From contig CAJUBE010000004.1 in assembly GCA_910584725.1 (NCBI GenBank), forward strand, positions 62,001 to 126,000: a stretch of DNA of 64,000 nucleotides, in the 5' to 3' direction. Shown one piece after another: positions 63,655 to 64,000 of the stretch; within the stretch, counting starts at the first letter, position 1; each line of letters begins with the position of its first letter. Source of the DNA: an uncultured Lachnospiraceae bacterium (GTDB lineage: Bacteria > Bacillota > Clostridia > Lachnospirales > Lachnospiraceae). The notes under the pieces were generated by a model. That model ran no database searches. It was not told the origin of the DNA and was given only the letters and a program-made list of their open reading frames with translations. The position numbers and the translations under genes are program-made.

Positions 63655-64000
63655 TTATTCTGGATTTAGTTTTTTGCTCAACAGACACACCACCTCCACC
63701 CCCGCCGTCCAAGGAAACTGGTCGATCGCCACGCACCGCTCCGCCCTATACCCCCTCGCCAGAAAAACCTCCAGATCCCGCGCCAGACTGCTCGCCTTGC
63801 AGGAAATATACAGAATATGTTCCACCCCGTAATCTATGATCTTCGCAAGCGCCTTCGGGTGTACGCCGTCCCGGGGCGGGTCGAGGATAATCACATCTGG
63901 CTTTTCCTCAATTGTATCCAACACCTTCAGCACATCCCCTGCGACAAATTCGCAGTTATGTAAACCATTTAGTTCCGCATTCCTCCGCGCCGCCTCCACG
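63655..64000 (-). CDS. rlmD: 23S rRNA (uracil-5-)-methyltransferase, RlmD/TrmA family (partial, 5' end outside window)
   Basis: The last 115 codons of an RlmD/RumA-type enzyme that makes m5U in rRNA. DVIILDPPRDGVHPKAL is the DPPR motif, ILYISCKASSLARDLEV holds the catalytic Cys, and the end (AIDQFPWTAGVEVVCLLSKK) is the usual DQFPHTxHVE region. In this copy the normally Asn after the Cys is Lys and TxHVE reads TAGVE; both occur in Firmicutes relatives. Its GC content is close to the core genes, so the AT-rich hsd island ends between 63490 and 63650. A possible hairpin (AATAATCA with TGATTATT, 63629-63658) lies at its 3' end. Confidence 0.9.
   Translation of the reverse strand, partial: VEAARRNAELNGLHNCEFVAGDVLKVLDTIEEKPDVIILDPPRDGVHPKALAKIIDYGVEHILYISCKASSLARDLEVFLARGYRAERCVAIDQFPWTAGVEVVCLLSKKLNPE

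Overview
The window looks like a chromosomal segment of a spore-forming, flagellated, piliated member of the Clostridia, most likely Lachnospiraceae. The basis is the flgB/codY/topA/dprA/comM gene order, the sporulation genes (sigK, spoIIP, gpr), the Shine-Dalgarno-rich starts and the GC-rich core genes. Almost all genes lie on the minus strand. The plus-strand exceptions are rpsT, a LacI-type regulator, an inverted silent hsdS cassette and a candidate small RNA. I assigned the organism from gene content and style, not from a database search.

Layout. 1-6929 is a housekeeping block read right to left: comM, dprA, a 55-residue ORF, topA, codY and the start of flgB. The codY promoter carries a good match to the CodY box, which suggests autoregulation. 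6930-8187 holds a two-gene cassette (GNAT-like protein plus a 60-residue protein) between two nearly identical 72-bp direct repeats, followed by strong hairpins. 8188-35765 is a complete type IV pilus locus: HD-domain protein, pilT, pilB, pilC, major pilin, prepilin peptidase, a fused pilM-pilN, pilO, four minor pilin-like proteins (two of them very large) and a 1868-residue repeat-rich surface protein. It is interrupted by an Rpn-like nuclease gene, a frameshifted membrane protein gene, a decayed antitoxin-like ORF and a small retropepsin-like pair. 35845-43369 carries sigK, hemW, a VapBC-type pair, lepA, spoIIP, gpr and rpsT.

43492-49553 is a sugar-utilisation cluster (two TIM-barrel isomerase/epimerases, a Gfo/Idh/MocA dehydrogenase, an RbsC-like permease, an RbsA-like ATPase missing its N-terminal half, a divergent LacI regulator). 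49568-53599 holds a TPM-domain protein, a zinc-ribbon protein, a PurF paralogue whose glutaminase residues are lost and a GGDEF-type protein with a degenerate signature. 53640-63490 is an AT-rich defence island: hsdR, hsdM, a DUF3644/HEPN protein, hsdS, a tyrosine recombinase and an oppositely oriented silent hsdS. Two pairs of inverted repeats (85 and 144 bp, essentially identical) make this a four-allele phase-variable type I restriction-modification system. The window ends in a partial 23S rRNA m5U methyltransferase gene.

The most unusual points are: (1) the HEPN-motif DUF3644 gene between hsdM and hsdS, with a convergent candidate non-coding RNA that has its own promoter, a closing stem and a U-tract; (2) the hsdS inversion system; (3) a dispersed palindromic element, present in three copies, whose long bulged stem shows compensatory changes; (4) the PurF paralogue with a dead glutaminase domain; (5) the fused PilM-PilN and giant minor pilins.
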